Part shown: piece after piece, positions 24,279 through 32,473 of the stretch
How the letters are laid out: each line of letters begins with the position of its first letter
Position numbering within the stretch: the first letter of the stretch is position 1
NCBI GenBank assembly: GCA_036381035.1
Contig: DASVDQ010000104.1
Span: 1-46,993, forward strand
DNA length: 46,993 nucleotides
Direction of reading: 5' to 3'
Source of the DNA: Trueperaceae bacterium
GTDB taxonomy: Bacteria; Deinococcota; Deinococci; Deinococcales; Trueperaceae
The notes under the pieces: generated by a model
What the model saw: the letters and a program-made list of their open reading frames with translations, nothing else
Told to the model about the DNA's origin: nothing
Databases searched by the model: none
Position numbers and translations under genes: made by a program

Positions 24279-24770
24279 GTGAAGGCACCGAGCCGGCTCG
24301 AGTCGTTCGAGCTCGACCACACGAGGGTCAGGGCACCGTACGTGCGGCTCGCCGCCCGCTACGTCGGCGACCGCGGCGACGTCGTGACCAAGTACGACCT
24401 GCGCCTCGTCCAGCCGAACCGCGCCGAGCTGCCCACCGCGGCCCTGCACACGATGGAGCACCTGCTGGCCGGCTACCTGCGCCAGGAGCTCGAGCCGCGC
24501 GCGGGGGTGACGGTCGTCGACCTCTCGCCGATGGGTTGCCGCACCGGCTTCTACCTCACGCTCCTCGGCGAGCCGCGCCACGAGGACGTGCGCCAGGCCA
24601 CCGAGGCGGCGCTCCGGCGGGTGGCGGCGCACGAGGGCGAGGTGCCCGGCTGCAGCGAGCTCTCCTGCGGCAACTGGCGCGACCACTCCCTGCCGGGGGC
24701 GCGCGCCTGGGCGTCCGAGGTCCTGCGGCCCGGCTTCATCGTGCAGGAGACCGTTCCCATCTCGCGCTAA
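24279..24770 (+). CDS. luxS: S-ribosylhomocysteine lyase
   Basis: Cleaves S-ribosylhomocysteine to homocysteine and DPD, the precursor of autoinducer-2, in the activated methyl cycle; 163 residues. The metal site HTMEH (His57, Glu60, His61) and the third ligand Cys130 in [10 protein letters not shown] are present, as is Arg/substrate-loop [10 protein letters not shown] with the catalytic Cys. The GTG at 24279 is followed at once by the conserved N-terminus ([16 protein letters not shown]). No pfs gene adjoins it in this window. Downstream are a response regulator and kinase, but a functional link is only suggested by proximity. Confidence 0.96.
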   Translation: MKAPSRLESFELDHTRVRAPYVRLAARYVGDRGDVVTKYDLRLVQPNRAELPTAALHTMEHLLAGYLRQELEPRAGVTVVDLSPMGCRTGFYLTLLGEPRHEDVRQATEAALRRVAAHEGEVPGCSELSCGNWRDHSLPGARAWASEVLRPGFIVQETVPISR

Positions 24771-24837
24771 CGGCCCGCGGGTACAGCGACCAGCACGGGC
24801 AGAACTCTCTCATGAGAACGCGTGCCAAGATGCCGCC

Positions 24838-25515
24838 ATGGAGAGGAAACCGCTTATCCTCATCGTCGAGGACGAGAAGGAGATCGCCAAGTTCATCGAC
24901 CTCGAGCTCCAGGCCGAGAACTACGAGACCGTCGTCAGCTACGACGGCGTCACCGGCCTGTCGAAGTTCCGCGAGCTGAACCCCGACCTCGTCGTGCTCG
25001 ACCTCATGCTGCCCGTGCTGGACGGCCTGGAGGTCGCCAGGCGCATCAGGAAGACTAGCAACACCCCGATCATCATCCTCACGGCCAAGGACTCGGTCGA
25101 CGACAAGGTCACCGGCCTCGACTCCGGCGCCGACGACTACCTCGTCAAGCCGTTCTCCATCGAGGAGCTGCTGGCCCGCGTGCGCGCCCACCTCAGGCGC
25201 GTGAACCCGGCCGTCACCGGCGAGGTGCGGGTCGCCGACCTCGTCATCAACCTCGAGGGGCGCGAGGTGTTCCGGGACGGACGGCGCATCGAGCTGTCGG
25301 CGAAGGAGTTCGAGCTGCTCGAGCTCTTCGCGCGCAACCCCGGCAAGGTCTTCAACCGCTTCGAGATCGAGGAGAAGGTGTGGCCCGAGTACACCGGCGG
25401 CAGCAACGTCGTCGACGTCTACGTGGGCTACCTGAGGCGCAAGCTGGAGGGGGAGGGGGAGCGGCGCCTGATACACACCGTCCGCGGCGTGGGGTACGTG
25501 CTGCGCGAGGAGTGA
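24838..25515 (+). CDS. OmpR-family response regulator
   Basis: Two-component DNA-binding regulator, 225 residues. The receiver domain has the acidic pair VEDE (11-13), the phospho-acceptor Asp55 in VVLDLMLP, the Thr/Ser switch in ILTAKD and the Lys in YLVKPF. The C-terminal winged helix (about 130-225) shows [20 protein letters not shown] and [12 protein letters not shown]. It is followed after 71 bases by a histidine kinase, the expected partner. The target genes are unknown. The region from the luxS stop to the ATG holds no clear promoter hexamer. Confidence 0.95.
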   Translation: MERKPLILIVEDEKEIAKFIDLELQAENYETVVSYDGVTGLSKFRELNPDLVVLDLMLPVLDGLEVARRIRKTSNTPIIILTAKDSVDDKVTGLDSGADDYLVKPFSIEELLARVRAHLRRVNPAVTGEVRVADLVINLEGREVFRDGRRIELSAKEFELLELFARNPGKVFNRFEIEEKVWPEYTGGSNVVDVYVGYLRRKLEGEGERRLIHTVRGVGYVLREE

Positions 25516-25553
25516 GCGTCAGCGCGCCCACCGTGGAGCCTGCGCGCCGGCGC

Positions 25554-25559
25554 TACCAT
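25554..25559 (+). promoter_or_regulatory. Possible -10 upstream of the kinase gene
   Basis: TACCAT lies 27 bases before the kinase GTG, followed by a GGAGG-type site. It could give the kinase its own transcript besides readthrough from the regulator gene. No -35 supports it. Confidence 0.25.
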
Positions 25560-25586
25560 CGCGGGACCGTGGAGGGTGAGGCCTAG

Positions 25587-27050
25587 GTGGGTCTGCGGCT
25601 CCAGCTGACGCTCGTCTTCGGGGTCCTCATCGCGATGATCCTGGGCGGCGTCGCCGTGTCGGTGTACCTGCTCACGGAGCGCTCGCTGGCCGCCGGCCTC
25701 GACGAGCGCGCTGCCTCGGCGCTGGCCGAGCTCGTGAACGGGCGCAACGACGTGGAGGCCGCCGTCCAGCGCCTGCCCAGCGACGCCAGCAGCCTGGTGC
25801 TGCTGGTGGGGCAGGAGGGGACGCGGCCCCGCTCGATCGACAGCATCAAGAGCGGCGTGTGGCACGAGGCGAGGGACCTCTACATCCTCAACCGGCTGCC
25901 CGACTCGGCCCTGCAGCGGCTGATCGACGAGGGCCGGATCGCCGTCACGGTCGGCTCCGGTGACACCAGGCTGCGCATCCACGGTCAGCTCGGCACCGTG
26001 CCGCTGCCCTTCTCGCGCCCGTTCAGCGCGGCGTTCTTCGTGGCCGTGCCGGCCGGGCTGATGGCCTCGACCCTCGACCAGCTGGCCCGCGACCTCGTGA
26101 TGACCGTGGTCCTGGCGTTCATCGCCTTCGGGCTGGGCATCTGGGTGCTGTCGCAGCGCGTGCTGGGGCCGCTGAAGCGGGTGACGGACGCCGCGGCCCA
26201 CGTCTCCGGCTCCGACCTGTCGCTGCGCGTGCCCGTGCCGGACACGAAGGACGAGATCCACGACCTGGCGATGGCGATCAACAACATGCTGGGCCGGCTC
26301 CAGGAGTCGTTCGAGACGCAGAGGCGCTTCACGGCCGACGCCAGCCACGAGCTCCGCACGCCGGTGACGGCGATCGCGGGCCACGCCAGCTACCTGGTGA
26401 GGCGCACGAACCCCACGCCGGCGCAGCAGGAGTCGCTGATGGTGATCCAGCGCGAGGCCGAGCGCATGGGCAAGCTCGTCAACGACCTCCTCGAGCTCGC
26501 CCGCGCCGACGCCGGCTTCACGGTCACGCGGGCGCCGATGAACCTCGTCGAGGTGGCGGAGGCGGTGAGCGAGGAGATCGCGCGCGTCTCTCCGGGCGCC
26601 GAGGTCAGCGTCAGCTCCCGCCGCCCGCTGGTGGAGGTGCTGGGCGACGCCGAGCGTCTCAAGCAGGTCGTGCTGAACCTCGTCACGAACGCGATCAACG
26701 CCGGCGCCAGCCGCGTGACCGTGAGCGTGGCGCAGGAGGGCAAGCAGGTCCGCCTCGAGGTCCTCGACGACGGCGCCGGGATACCGCCGGAGGCGCTGCC
26801 GCACATCTTCGAGCGCTTCTACCGCGTCGACGGCGCGCGCAGCACGCGCGGCAACGGCAGCGGCCTGGGCCTGGCCATCGTCAAGTGGATCGTGCAGCAG
26901 CACGAGGGGACCGTCAGCGTCGAGTCGCGCCTCGGCGAGGGCACGGTGTTCACGATCATGCTGCCGGCCCTCGACCCGAAGAAGACGGGCGAGACGCCGG
27001 CCCTGGCGCGCGCCGGCGGCGGCGAGCGGCGCGCCGTCGGCCGCTCGTAG
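25587..27050 (+). CDS. Membrane sensor histidine kinase
   Basis: A 487-residue sensor kinase. Membrane segments lie at about 7-28 and 172-192, enclosing an extracytoplasmic sensor of about 140 residues. A HAMP domain follows (RVLGPLKRVTDAA, about 192-245). The H-box is FTADASHELRTP with His254, then N-box NLVTNAINAG, G1 DDGAGIPPE, F-box IFERFYR and G2 GNGSGLGLAIV, so the kinase core is complete. GTG 25587 begins the first hydrophobic segment. Pairs with the upstream response regulator; the signal is not evident. A short Ala/Gly/Arg-rich tail follows the ATPase domain. Confidence 0.93.
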   Translation: MGLRLQLTLVFGVLIAMILGGVAVSVYLLTERSLAAGLDERAASALAELVNGRNDVEAAVQRLPSDASSLVLLVGQEGTRPRSIDSIKSGVWHEARDLYILNRLPDSALQRLIDEGRIAVTVGSGDTRLRIHGQLGTVPLPFSRPFSAAFFVAVPAGLMASTLDQLARDLVMTVVLAFIAFGLGIWVLSQRVLGPLKRVTDAAAHVSGSDLSLRVPVPDTKDEIHDLAMAINNMLGRLQESFETQRRFTADASHELRTPVTAIAGHASYLVRRTNPTPAQQESLMVIQREAERMGKLVNDLLELARADAGFTVTRAPMNLVEVAEAVSEEIARVSPGAEVSVSSRRPLVEVLGDAERLKQVVLNLVTNAINAGASRVTVSVAQEGKQVRLEVLDDGAGIPPEALPHIFERFYRVDGARSTRGNGSGLGLAIVKWIVQQHEGTVSVESRLGEGTVFTIMLPALDPKKTGETPALARAGGGERRAVGRS

Positions 27051-27123
27051 GGCGGGCCCGGTAGGTTCGTCACGCCGGGGTGCGCCGCGCGCGGGGGCTC
27101 GTGCGGTCCGTCGTCGGGGCCCG

Positions 27124-28143
27124 CTAGGCCAGCTCCACGCCAGAGCCCGCCACGACCTCGCCGACCGGCAGCGCTCCCGGCGCCAGCGCCAGCGCCTCGC
27201 TGAGGTCGGCGGCGCCGACGACGACGACGAACCCCAGGCCCATGTTGAAGACGTCCCACATCTCGGCCTCGCTCACGCCCCCGGCCGCGGCGATGAGGCC
27301 GAACACCTCCGGCACGTCCCAAGCGCCGCGGCGGAGCCTGACGCCGACGCCCGCCGGCAGGCTGCGGGGCAGGTTGCCGGGCAGGCCGCCGCCGGTGACG
27401 TGGGCCATCGCCCGCGCCAGGCCGCGCTCCAGGAGCGCGCGCACGGGCGACAGGAAGCTCCTGTGCTCGGCGAGCAGCGCCCGCCACACCGGCGTGCCGT
27501 CGGAGAGGGCCTCGCCGAGGCGCCCCTCCAGGGCGCGGCGCGCCAGGCTGAAGCCGTTCGTCTGCAGGCCGCCCGAGGGGAAGCCGAGCACGGCGTCGCC
27601 GGGGGCGACGCGCGAGCCGTCGACGACCCTGCCGCGCTCGACGACCCCGACGATCGTGCCCGCCAGGTCGAACTCGCCCTCGCGGTAGACGCCGGGCATC
27701 TCGGCCGTCTCGCCGCCCAGCAGGGCCATGCCGGCCTCGCGGCAGGCCGACGCCACCCCCGACACGAGCCGGGCCGTGACCTCCGGCTCCAGCCGCTCGC
27801 CGGCGACGTAGTCGAGGAAGAAGAGCGGCGTCGCGCCCTGCACCAGCACGTCGTTCACGCAGTGGTTCACGAGGTCGCGGCCGATGCCCTCGAGCACGCC
27901 GGGCTCGCCGGCGTAGCGCCGCGCCAGCACGGTCTTCGTGCCGACGCCGTCGGTGGAGGCGACGAGCACGGGCCGCTCGAGGCCCGGGGGCAGCTCGAAC
28001 AGCCCGCCGAACGCGCCGAGGCCGCGCAGTACGCCCGGCGTGTAGGTCGACTCGACCTCACGAGTTATCAAATCGAGGGTGCGCGCCGCCGCCTCGAGGT
28101 CGACGCCCGCCCGCTCGTACGCCCGCCCTTCCGTCCGGCCCAT
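27124..28143 (-). CDS. purM: Phosphoribosylformylglycinamidine cyclo-ligase
   Basis: AIR synthetase of de novo purine synthesis, ATP-dependent ring closure of FGAM; 339 residues. Signatures include VASTDGVGTKTVLA, LVNHCVNDVLVQGATPLFFLDY, LLGGETAEMPGVY, GLQTNGFSLAR and HVTGGGLPGNLPR. ATG 28143 is chosen over ATG 28152 because a TAGCAT -10 overlaps the latter. It converges with the kinase gene; the 73-base spacer between them has a distant inverted repeat (GCGGGCCC near 27050, GGGCCCGC near 27115). Divergent from priA across a tandem repeat. No other pur gene is in the window. Confidence 0.96.
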   Translation of the reverse strand: MGRTEGRAYERAGVDLEAAARTLDLITREVESTYTPGVLRGLGAFGGLFELPPGLERPVLVASTDGVGTKTVLARRYAGEPGVLEGIGRDLVNHCVNDVLVQGATPLFFLDYVAGERLEPEVTARLVSGVASACREAGMALLGGETAEMPGVYREGEFDLAGTIVGVVERGRVVDGSRVAPGDAVLGFPSGGLQTNGFSLARRALEGRLGEALSDGTPVWRALLAEHRSFLSPVRALLERGLARAMAHVTGGGLPGNLPRSLPAGVGVRLRRGAWDVPEVFGLIAAAGGVSEAEMWDVFNMGLGFVVVVGAADLSEALALAPGALPVGEVVAGSGVELA

Positions 28144-28150
28144 GGCGGCC

Positions 28151-28156
28151 ATGCTA
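28151..28156 (-). promoter_or_regulatory. TANNNT -10 element for purM
   Basis: Minus strand TAGCAT, seven bases before the ATG at 28143; no Shine-Dalgarno. Confidence 0.5.
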
Positions 28157-28171
28157 ACCGCGTCCGGCGCC

Positions 28172-28276
28172 GTCGGCGGGGCGGCCGAGCCGGCGCCGCC
28201 GGCGGAGCGGCCGAGCCGGGGCCGTCGGCGGGGCGGCCGAGCGGGCCGCCGCCTGCGGGGCGGCCGAGCTCGCGCC
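28172..28276. repeat. Four-copy 26-bp tandem repeat between purM and priA
   Basis: Four imperfect units begin at 28172, 28198, 28224 and 28151+100 (28251), lengths 26, 26, 27 and 26. Each contains the invariant core GCGGCCGAGC, at 28181, 28207, 28233 and 28260. Flanking bases vary (GTCGGCGGG versus GCCTGCGGG). The array lies between the divergent purM and priA promoters. The frames across it are Gly/Ala/Arg shadow. Confidence 0.75.
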
Positions 28277-28328
28277 GCCGACGGGACGCTTGCCGCGCCC
28301 CCGACGCCGGCGCGGCGGGCCCCTCGGC

Positions 28329-28334
28329 TACACT
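28329..28334 (+). promoter_or_regulatory. TANNNT -10 element for priA
   Basis: TACACT ends eight bases before the GTG at 28343, consistent with a leaderless transcript. Confidence 0.5.
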
Positions 28335-28342
28335 CGAGGGAC

Positions 28343-30613
28343 GTGCTGGGCGCGATAGACGTGCTCTTCCCGCTGCCGCTCGGCCCTCTCACCTACCTGG
28401 CGCCGCTGCGGTCCGGGGCGGGGGAGGGCGTCGTCGGCCGCCGCGTCGTCGTGCCGTGGCAGGCCGGCGTGCGGGTGGGCCTCGTGGCCCGCTCGCGCCC
28501 CGTCGACGCCGGCAGGGGCCTGGAGCTGAGGCACGCCCTGCGCTACCTCGACGAGGCGCCGTTCCTCGGACCCGACCAGCTGCGCGCCGTCGACTCGATC
28601 GCCAGGGGGACGGGCCTGCCGCCGGGGCTGGTCCTCGCCACGCTCGGGGTGCCGGGGCTGACCCTCGAGCTGGACCACCAGGTGAGGCTGCACGAGACGC
28701 CCGCGGCCGCCGAGCTGTTCGGCGACCTCACGCCGGGCGCGTGGCTGCCGGCGGAGCGCCTGGGCGCCAAGGAGCTCGACCACCTCCGCGCCCAGGGGCT
28801 CGTCGACGAGGCCGTGCGGGTGGTGAAGCCGACGCGGCGGGTGCTGGTGCCGCGCCGGCGACCGGACGAGGGCCTCGCTGGTCCCAGGCAGGCGAACCAG
28901 CGCGGCGCCATGGAGCGGCTGCTGGAGCTGGGGGAGGTCGAGAGCGCCGCGGCGCTGGCGCGCGACGCCGAGGTGCCGGAGAGCGCGGTCAGGGCGCTGG
29001 TCGAGAAGGGCTACGCGGCCTACGAGGAGGTCGAGGCGCCCGTCCCGCCGCTGCCCGGCCCGCCGCTGCGCGACGACCGCCTCGAGGACCCGCCGCCGGG
29101 CGCCGCGGCCGCGCCGGCCGGGGGCTACGTGGCGGGCGGCTCGCGGCGCGCCCGCCTCTCCGCGCTGCTGCCGACCCTGGCCGACGACCTCGCGGCGGGC
29201 CGCAGCGCGATCGTCGTCGCCCCCGAGAACACGCTGGCGCGTGAGGCAGCGGGCCTGCTGGCGACGCGCCTGCCGGTCCGCTACCTGACGGGCGAGGCGA
29301 CGGACGACCAGCGCGAGGCGCTGTTCGCCGAGCTGCCGTCGTCCGGCCCGGTCGTGCTCGTGGGCAGCCACGTGGCGCTGCTGGCGCCCGTGCCCGAGCT
29401 CGGCCGTGTCGTGGTGCTCGAGGCCGGCAACCAGGCGCACAAGCTGAGGTCGGGCGGCCGGCTCTACGTGCCGAAGGCCGCGCAGCGCGTCGCGGCGGCT
29501 GCCGGCGCCGGCCTCACGCTCACGGACGTCGTGCCGAGCCCCGAGCTCCTGGCCCTCGGCGGGGAGGGCGGCGGCACGCTCCTCCCGCTGCCGCGCCTGC
29601 GCGTCCACGTGGCCGACATGTCGGGCGGGGCCGGCTGGCCGCTCCACCCCGACCTGCAGCTCACGTTCAGGCAGGTCGTCCAGCGCGACCGCCAGGCCGT
29701 CGTGCTGGCGCCCCGCCGCGGCTTCTCCGGCGCCTACGGCTGCCTCAACTGCGGCTGGCAGGCGCCGTGCCCGAACTGCGACCTCACGCTCCGCTACCAC
29801 CGCGACGAGGGGCGGCTGCGTTGCCACCAGTGCGGCCACGACGCGCCCCTGCCGACCGTCTGCCCCCAGTGCGGCAGCGAGGACCTCGGCGCCCTCAAGG
29901 GGGCGGGTACGCAGTGGGTGCTCTCGCAGCTCGCGCGCCTCGCGCCGGGGTTCCCTGGGTACCGCTACGACTCCGACAGGCGCGACGACCTGAGCCCCCT
30001 CTACGCCGGCGAGCCGGGCGTGGTCGTGGGCACGACGGCCGTGCTCCGCCTGCCGCCCCTGCCCGAGCTCTCCCTCGTGGCCGTCACGCTGTTCGACGTC
30101 CACCTGGCCCTCGCGGACTTCCGCGCCGAGCAGGAGGCCCTGCGGATGCTCTTCCAGGTCGCCGAGCTCTCCGCGGGACGCCGCCCCCTGGTGCTGGTCC
30201 AGACGTTCGCCCCCGGTTCGCCGGCGCTGCGCGCCGCGTCCTCCGACGCGCCCGAGGTGGCGGTGGAGACGCTGCTGGCCGCGCAGCTCGAGCGCCGGCG
30301 GCGCTTCGGCTACCCGCCGTTCGCGACGCTCGCGAAGGTGCAGGTCACGGCGCGCGACCGCGCCAGCGCGCACGCCGGCGCCCACGCGGCCGCCGACAGG
30401 TTGCGCGTCGCCGGGGCCCTCGACGGCGAGCTGCTCGGGCCCGAGGCCGCGCCGGTCGCGCGCGTCAAGGGGCGCTACACCTTCCAGCTCCTGCTCCGCG
30501 TGGCCGACGAGTCCCGCCTCGAGGGGTTGCTGGCCGCCCTGCCCGACAGGCTGTCGGGCGCGCGCGTGGCCGTCGACGTCGACCCCGTGGACGTCGGGGA
30601 GCTCCTCGAGTGA
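28343..30613 (+). CDS. priA: PriA replication-restart protein, helicase motifs lost
   Basis: Primosomal protein N', which recognises stalled forks and directs reloading of the replicative helicase; 756 residues from GTG. The N-terminal 3'-DNA-binding domain (VLFPLPLGPLTYLAPL) and winged helix are recognisable. The zinc region is complete with four C-x2-C pairs (GCLNC, CPNC, CHQC, CPQC, about 465-510). The helicase lobes are degenerate: the Walker A region reads VAGGSRRARLS where GVTGSGKT is usual, the DEEH box reads LEAGNQAH, and the AGRAGR arginine-finger region reads AELSAGR. ATP hydrolysis is therefore not expected. D. radiodurans PriA is known to be a pseudohelicase, so this is probably ancestral, not decay. 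Confidence 0.92.
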   Translation: MLGAIDVLFPLPLGPLTYLAPLRSGAGEGVVGRRVVVPWQAGVRVGLVARSRPVDAGRGLELRHALRYLDEAPFLGPDQLRAVDSIARGTGLPPGLVLATLGVPGLTLELDHQVRLHETPAAAELFGDLTPGAWLPAERLGAKELDHLRAQGLVDEAVRVVKPTRRVLVPRRRPDEGLAGPRQANQRGAMERLLELGEVESAAALARDAEVPESAVRALVEKGYAAYEEVEAPVPPLPGPPLRDDRLEDPPPGAAAAPAGGYVAGGSRRARLSALLPTLADDLAAGRSAIVVAPENTLAREAAGLLATRLPVRYLTGEATDDQREALFAELPSSGPVVLVGSHVALLAPVPELGRVVVLEAGNQAHKLRSGGRLYVPKAAQRVAAAAGAGLTLTDVVPSPELLALGGEGGGTLLPLPRLRVHVADMSGGAGWPLHPDLQLTFRQVVQRDRQAVVLAPRRGFSGAYGCLNCGWQAPCPNCDLTLRYHRDEGRLRCHQCGHDAPLPTVCPQCGSEDLGALKGAGTQWVLSQLARLAPGFPGYRYDSDRRDDLSPLYAGEPGVVVGTTAVLRLPPLPELSLVAVTLFDVHLALADFRAEQEALRMLFQVAELSAGRRPLVLVQTFAPGSPALRAASSDAPEVAVETLLAAQLERRRRFGYPPFATLAKVQVTARDRASAHAGAHAAADRLRVAGALDGELLGPEAAPVARVKGRYTFQLLLRVADESRLEGLLAALPDRLSGARVAVDVDPVDVGELLE

Positions 30614-30628
30614 GCCCGCGCGGGGCGG

Positions 30629-30634
30629 TAACAT
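30629..30634 (+). promoter_or_regulatory. -10 element for smpB
   Basis: TAACAT, ten bases before the smpB ATG and just past the priA stop. Spacing is longer than in the clearest leaderless cases. Confidence 0.4.
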
Positions 30635-30644
30635 CGGCGTCGTC

Positions 30645-31088
30645 ATGCTGGTCAACAGGCGGGCCTCCCACGAGTTCGAGCTGCTCGAGCGCTACACCGC
30701 GGGCATCGAGCTCACCGGCAGCGAGGTGAAGTCGCTCCGCCAGGGCGGCGGCTCCATCGCCGAGGCGTTCGCCGTCGTCAAGGGGGGCGAGGTGTTCGTC
30801 GAGGGCATGAACATCCCGCCCTACAAGGACGCCAGCTACAACAACCACGAGCCGCGGCGGCCTCGCAAGCTGCTCCTCAAGCGCAAGGAGATCGCGGAGC
30901 TGGAACGGGCCGTGAGCCGCAAGGGCCTCACGATCGTGCCGCTCAGGCTCTACTTCAAGGACGGCTGGGCGAAGCTCGACATCGCCGTCGGGCGCGGCAA
31001 GAAGCTGCACGACAAGCGGCGCGACGCGGCCGCGCGCGACGCCAAGCGCGAGATCGAGCGCGCGCTGAAGGGCTCGTTCGACGGATGA
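30645..31088 (+). CDS. smpB: SsrA-binding protein SmpB
   Basis: Binds tmRNA and delivers it to stalled ribosomes for trans-translation; 147 residues. Family features are NRRASHEFELLERYTAGIELTGSEVKSLR (in part), AEAFAVVKGGEVFVEGMNI, the IPPYKDASYNNHEPRR region and the basic C-terminal tail GRGKKLHDKRRDAAARDAKR that reaches the ribosomal A site. The tmRNA gene itself was not found in this window. It overlaps the amidase gene by four bases (ATGA). Confidence 0.97.
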   Translation: MLVNRRASHEFELLERYTAGIELTGSEVKSLRQGGGSIAEAFAVVKGGEVFVEGMNIPPYKDASYNNHEPRRPRKLLLKRKEIAELERAVSRKGLTIVPLRLYFKDGWAKLDIAVGRGKKLHDKRRDAAARDAKREIERALKGSFDG

Positions 31089-32473
31089 GGGCGCGGCTCC
31101 GCGGCGCCGGACCAGCCCTGCAGCTCGTCGCGCTCCTCACGGCGCTGCAGGCGGCGCTGGCCCAGCCGGCGCTGGTCGTGAACGGGCGCGAGGTGGCGGG
31201 CAACACCACGGCCCTGGTGAGCGGGGCCAGCTACGCCCCGGCGGCGCCACTAGCGGCCGCTCTCGGCGCCACGGCCGCCGTCGACCTCGGACGGGGCCTG
31301 GTGGTCCTCGACGCCGGCGGGCGCCTGCTGCAGGTCCTGGTGGCGCCCTCGCCGCAGGAGGCGAGCGCGCTGCCAGGGGCGCTGCGCCTCGACGGCGTCG
31401 CCGTGCCGGGACCCGCCGCCGTCGTCTCCGGCAGCGAGGTCTACCTCCCCGTGAAGCAGGTGGCCGAGGCTCTGGGCGCCAGCGTGACCTACCTCGAGGA
31501 GCAGGGGACGGTGGTCGTCGTGCAGCCGCGAGCCCGCCTCACGGGCATGCGGCGCCTGACGAACCCGGAGCGCATCGAGCTCGACCTCAGCGCCCCGGTG
31601 CGGTACAGCGCCTTCTACAACGAGCCCGTCCAGACGCTGCAGGTCCACTTCGAGCGCACCGACGTCGAGGTGCGTCTGTCGCCGGTGGAGGGCGAGAGGT
31701 TCATCGTGGCCACCGCCATGGCGGCGGGCGGCGGCGCCGACGTGCGCGTGCAGCTCGCCGAGGACGCGACCTACGACGTCTACCAGCTCCCCGACGGGCG
31801 CGGCTTCCGCCTCGTGATCGCCCTGGGCGACGCCGGCGAGAACCCGCTCGCCGCCGGCCTGCGGGTCGTCATCGACGCCGGCCACGGCGGGCAGGACACG
31901 GGCCTGGTCGGGCCGGAGGGCAGCGAGAGCAGCCTGACGCTGGCCGCCGCCCAGCGCTTGGCCAGCGCCCTGCGCCAGCGCGGCTTCGAGGTCGTGATGA
32001 CCCGCGACGGCGACTTCTCCGTGCCCGTCGGCACGCGCTCGGCGGCCGGGATCGGCGCCGACCTCTTCGTCTCCCTCCACGCCGCCGACCTGCCGCCGGG
32101 CACGTACAACGCCTACTACCTCGGCGAGGCCGGCGACGTGGCCAGCCTCGAGATGGCCATCAGGAGCAACGCCGGCGCGGCCGCCGAGCGCGAGACCGAC
32201 AGGCTGCGCCGCGAGCTGCTGCTGGGCCTGGTGCCCGACCTCGAGGCCGGGCGGGAGTTCGCCGAGGGCATCGGCGCCACGCTGTTCACGCTCGGCGACT
32301 ACCGGGCGGGGGAGGTGGGCCCGGCGCCGCTGCAGGTGCTCGGCGGAGCGGCCGGCAGGGGCGTGCTCCTCGAGTTCTCCCCGGCCGACCTCGCCTCGGA
32401 CGCGCTCGGCCTCCACCTGGCCGCGTCCGTGGCCGACGTGCTGGCGCGGGAAGTGGCGCGGGAGGGCCGATGA
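31085..32473 (+). CDS. N-acetylmuramoyl-L-alanine amidase, exported
   Basis: Zinc amidase that cleaves the MurNAc-L-Ala bond of peptidoglycan; 462 residues. A signal peptide ends about residue 26 (ALQAALAQ). A copper-amine-oxidase-N-like domain follows (about 28-130, NGREVAGN, YLPVKQVAEALGA), then an AMIN-type domain (RIELDLSAPVRYSAFY, LPDGRGFRLVIAL) and the Amidase_3 domain. Its ligands are His267 in DAGHGG, Glu in SESSLTL, His in SLHAADLP and the catalytic Glu in LLEFSPADL, so it looks active. The AMIN domain suggests envelope targeting. Translationally coupled to smpB upstream and to the GerMN-like gene downstream. Confidence 0.9.
   Translation: MRARLRGAGPALQLVALLTALQAALAQPALVVNGREVAGNTTALVSGASYAPAAPLAAALGATAAVDLGRGLVVLDAGGRLLQVLVAPSPQEASALPGALRLDGVAVPGPAAVVSGSEVYLPVKQVAEALGASVTYLEEQGTVVVVQPRARLTGMRRLTNPERIELDLSAPVRYSAFYNEPVQTLQVHFERTDVEVRLSPVEGERFIVATAMAAGGGADVRVQLAEDATYDVYQLPDGRGFRLVIALGDAGENPLAAGLRVVIDAGHGGQDTGLVGPEGSESSLTLAAAQRLASALRQRGFEVVMTRDGDFSVPVGTRSAAGIGADLFVSLHAADLPPGTYNAYYLGEAGDVASLEMAIRSNAGAAAERETDRLRRELLLGLVPDLEAGREFAEGIGATLFTLGDYRAGEVGPAPLQVLGGAAGRGVLLEFSPADLASDALGLHLAASVADVLAREVAREGR

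Noticed and set aside
27050-27122. Inverted repeat GCGGGCCC / GGGCCCGC between the kinase gene and purM as a bidirectional terminator
   Set aside because: The arms are over 50 bases apart and there is no T-tract on either strand; kept only as a remark.
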